Shown: one piece after another, positions 6,043 to 7,242 of the stretch | How the letters are laid out: each line of letters begins with the position of its first letter | How positions within the stretch are numbered: position 1 is the stretch's first letter | Origin: JBBKWH01 sp041165345 | Lineage (GTDB): Bacteria; Pseudomonadota; Gammaproteobacteria; Pseudomonadales; Moraxellaceae | Direction: 5' to 3' | Assembly (NCBI GenBank): GCA_041165345.1 | Contig: JBEANQ010000126.1 | Coordinates: 1 to 7,242, forward strand | DNA: 7,242 nucleotides | Made by a program: the position numbers and the translations under genes | Notes under the pieces: model-generated | The model's database searches: none | What the model was told of the DNA's origin: nothing | Seen by the model: the letters and a program-made list of their open reading frames with translations, nothing else

Positions 6043-6555
6043 ATGCACAATCAACAGCCGTTGCACGGGGAGGGGGTCTCTCTTCTGATTTGTATTGCCA
6101 CGCAAACATTGACCCTGACGCGTGGCGATGGCACACAGATCTGCTATTTAATCTCTACCGCGCTTAATGGCGCAGGTGAGCGCGAAAATAGTGGCTGTAC
6201 ACCACGAGGGCATCATGTGATTGCCGAAAAAATTGGCCACCATGCGCCCATTTATAGCGTCTTTGTGGCGCGTCAAGCCACTGGCGAAATTTATGATGAG
6301 GCCTTGGCTGCGCAATATCCGGCGCGTGATTGGATTTTGAGCCGAATTTTATGGTTGTCCGGCTGTGAGCAGGGCGTTAACCAAGGCGATGGGTGTGATA
6401 CGTATCGGCGCTATATCTATATTCATGGCACACCAGACAGCGAACCCATGGGGGTGCCTCAGTCGCATGGCTGTATTCGGATGCGCAATACCGACGTCAT
6501 CGCGTTATTTGATCATGTTGAGTGTGGTGTGCGGGTCAACATCGTGGAGGTCTGA
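6043..6555 (+). CDS. YkuD-fold L,D-transpeptidase/L,D-carboxypeptidase without signal peptide
   Basis: The C-terminal part carries the YkuD active site: H128 in YIYIHGTP, then SHGCIRM at 141-147 with catalytic C144, H142 and R146. TPRGHH at 53-58 corresponds to the family's TPxG substrate-side motif. YkuD enzymes cut or rejoin tetrapeptide stems of peptidoglycan at L,D bonds. At 170 residues it is a bare catalytic domain with no signal peptide, lipobox or LysM domain, so it should act in the cytoplasm. That matches Acinetobacter ElsL, a cytosolic L,D-carboxypeptidase that trims recycled muropeptides, and I infer the same role, though a transpeptidase cannot be excluded. The ATG at 6043 has GGAG eight bases upstream. 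A GTG at 5980 would place the terminator inside the gene and is rejected. No clear promoter is visible between that terminator and the start. Confidence 0.88.
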   Translation: MHNQQPLHGEGVSLLICIATQTLTLTRGDGTQICYLISTALNGAGERENSGCTPRGHHVIAEKIGHHAPIYSVFVARQATGEIYDEALAAQYPARDWILSRILWLSGCEQGVNQGDGCDTYRRYIYIHGTPDSEPMGVPQSHGCIRMRNTDVIALFDHVECGVRVNIVEV

Positions 6556-6629
6556 CGGGGATTGGTGTGCTTTTAAGCAAATAATGTTTAAAAAACAACC
6601 GAATGAGCGATTTTTTGAGCAGTTAAACG

Positions 6630-6657
6630 TTTTTTTGAAAAAAAAGTATAAAAGGGT
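6630..6657 (+). promoter_or_regulatory. A/T-tract UP-like element before the tRNA promoter
   Basis: A run of seven T, one G and eight A (6630-6645), then GTATAAAAGGG, sits directly upstream of the -35 hexamer at 6658. AT tracts here are typical of UP elements that bind the RNA polymerase alpha subunit at stable-RNA promoters. No gene is visible in 6556-6629. Confidence 0.5.
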
Positions 6658-6685
6658 TTGACAGCAAAAATGAAGTCTCTATAAT
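6658..6685 (+). promoter_or_regulatory. Consensus sigma-70 promoter of the Val-Asp-Asp tRNA operon
   Basis: A perfect TTGACA (6658-6663) and a perfect TATAAT (6680-6685) are separated by 16 bases. The sequence after the -10, GCACCCC, is GC-rich, as expected for a stringently controlled stable-RNA promoter. Transcription should start near 6692, about 14 bases before tRNA-Val. Confidence 0.93.
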
Positions 6686-6705
6686 GCACCCCACAGCAAC
6701 GCAAT

Positions 6706-6781
6706 GGGCGTTTAGCTCAGTTGGTAGAGCAGCTGCCTTACAAGCAGCGGGTCGGCGGTTCGAGCCCGTCAACGCCCACCA
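6706..6781 (+). tRNA. tRNA-Val (anticodon UAC)
   Basis: The 76-nt gene has acceptor stem GGGCGTT paired with AACGCCC, discriminator A and an encoded CCA. The D arm is TAGCTCAGTTGGTAGAGC. The anticodon loop CTTACAA (6737-6743) carries TAC at 6739-6741, and the T arm contains GGTTCGAGCC. It is the first gene of the operon, with 18 bases to the next tRNA. Confidence 0.97.
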
Positions 6782-6799
6782 TTGCAGTCTGTGCGATAC

Positions 6800-6876
6800 G
6801 CAGCGGTAGTTCAGTCGGTTAGAATACCGGCCTGTCACGCCGGGGGTCGCGGGTTCGAGTCCCGTCCGCTGCGCCA
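6800..6876 (+). tRNA. tRNA-Asp (anticodon GUC), copy 1
   Basis: The 77-nt gene has acceptor stem GCAGCGG paired with CCGCTGC, discriminator G and an encoded CCA. The anticodon loop CTGTCAC (6832-6838) carries GTC at 6834-6836, and the T loop is GTTCGAGTC. It is identical to the copy at 6985. It is co-transcribed with tRNA-Val. Confidence 0.97.
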
Positions 6877-6915
6877 TTTTATAATACAATGGCTTTAGTA
6901 TCGCGTCGATGACAA

Positions 6916-6933
6916 TTCACTGTATTCAGTGAA
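6916..6933 (+). other. Hairpin in the spacer between the two tRNA-Asp genes
   Basis: TTCACTG (6916-6922) pairs perfectly with CAGTGAA (6927-6933) around TATT. No T run follows, so it is not a terminator. A second, weaker hairpin pairs CATACA (6949-6954) with TGTATG (6966-6971). In the tRNA precursor these may guide or block nuclease processing, which is inference. Confidence 0.5.
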
Positions 6934-6984
6934 CGACAATGTTGTAAGCATACATCATGCCCCTTTGTATGTTGTTTTACCTAC

Positions 6985-7061
6985 GCAGCGGTAGTTCAGT
7001 CGGTTAGAATACCGGCCTGTCACGCCGGGGGTCGCGGGTTCGAGTCCCGTCCGCTGCGCCA
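6985..7061 (+). tRNA. tRNA-Asp (anticodon GUC), copy 2
   Basis: This gene is identical over 77 nt to the copy at 6800, with GTC at 7019-7021 and an encoded CCA. It is the last tRNA of the operon and lies six bases before the terminator stem. Confidence 0.97.
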
Positions 7062-7066
7062 TATTC

Positions 7067-7099
7067 AAAAAACGCCATGAGAAATCATGGCGTTTTTTT
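7067..7099. terminator. Terminator of the tRNA operon, two-way
   Basis: A 14-bp perfect stem, AAAAAACGCCATGA (7067-7080) with TCATGGCGTTTTTT (7085-7098), is capped by a stable GAAA tetraloop and ends in seven T. It also has six T on the minus strand, so it could serve the possible convergent gene ending at 7167. Confidence 0.9.
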
Positions 7100-7166
7100 A
7101 TGTTTTTGGCACGCAGAATTTTTTGAATCAGAGCCGATGCTCGTATGGACACGGCGTTGCATTCAC

Positions 7167-7242
7167 TTAAAATAAGGGTGTGGCTGTTGTGTCCAATGGG
7201 TAACGGTTGAGGGTGTTAAAGCCGTCATTATCCGGTTCGAGT
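7167..7242 (-). CDS. Possible C-terminal end of a gene cut by the right edge
   Basis: On the minus strand one frame is open from the edge to a TAA at 7169-7167 and ends with LEPDNDGFNTLNRYPLD, then TTATPLF. The composition looks protein-like, and the two-way terminator at 7067-7099 lies at the right distance downstream. A second minus frame, ending with a TGA at 7165-7163, is also open, so the call is weak. No plus-strand gene is evident between 7100 and the edge. Confidence 0.35.
   Translation of the reverse strand, partial: LEPDNDGFNTLNRYPLDTTATPLF

Larger units (their letters stand above)
6797..7062. repeat. 81-bp direct repeat made by the duplicated tRNA-Asp
   Basis: Positions 6797-6877 and 6982-7062 are identical, starting three bases before each tRNA-Asp and ending one base after its CCA. 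The intervening 104 bases have no counterpart elsewhere in the operon. The repeat limits show that little beyond the mature tRNA is shared, as expected after tandem duplication followed by divergence or gene conversion. Confidence 0.9.

Noticed and set aside
6623..7152. Minus-strand reading frames containing AQRTGLEPATPGVTGRYSN
   Set aside because: They are antisense to the tRNA-Asp and tRNA-Val genes. This peptide is a familiar false protein produced by annotating the complement of tRNA-Asp.
7225..7242. GGTTCGAGT at the right edge as a tRNA T arm
   Set aside because: No D arm, anticodon stem or acceptor pairing can be found upstream. The sequence is better read as part of a minus-strand coding end.

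Overview
The window is a stretch of ordinary chromosome from a gammaproteobacterium, most probably a member of the Moraxellaceae (Acinetobacter and relatives). The evidence is the PyrC and RNase T sequences, their ATGA-overlapping pyrC-rnt pair, the short (406-residue) type of ArgG, and a YkuD-fold protein without a signal peptide that resembles the Acinetobacter cell-wall recycling enzyme ElsL. The genus assignment is inferred from remembered protein families and was not tested by a search.

Layout. Positions 1-431 hold a possible gene tail at the left edge, a two-way terminator, and a tRNA-Glu(UUC) gene on the minus strand with its own near-consensus promoter. Positions 432-2131 (minus strand) are a two-gene operon, pyrC (dihydroorotase, TTG start) followed by rnt (RNase T). 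Divergent from it lies a membrane-anchored GGDEF diguanylate cyclase (2329-3582). Then, 35 bases on, comes argG (argininosuccinate synthase, 3618-4838) with a strong terminator. Next is an outer-membrane beta-barrel protein (5016-5966) with a structured mRNA leader and its own terminator. A cytoplasmic-looking L,D-transpeptidase-fold enzyme (6043-6555) follows. The right end is a tRNA operon, Val(UAC)-Asp(GUC)-Asp(GUC), driven by a promoter with perfect -35 and -10 hexamers and closed by a GAAA-loop terminator. A gene on the minus strand may end at 7167.

How the parts fit. The genes serve pyrimidine synthesis (pyrC), tRNA and rRNA 3'-end trimming (rnt), arginine synthesis (argG), c-di-GMP signalling (the GGDEF protein), and the cell envelope (the barrel protein and the YkuD enzyme). 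Apart from pyrC-rnt they look like independently transcribed units separated by hairpin terminators. I see no mobile element, CRISPR array, toxin-antitoxin pair or obvious new system. The points most worth a second look are the threonine-rich insert in the outer-membrane protein, the hairpin predicted at the very 5' end of its mRNA, the secretion-signal-free YkuD enzyme, and the six-helix sensor region of the diguanylate cyclase.
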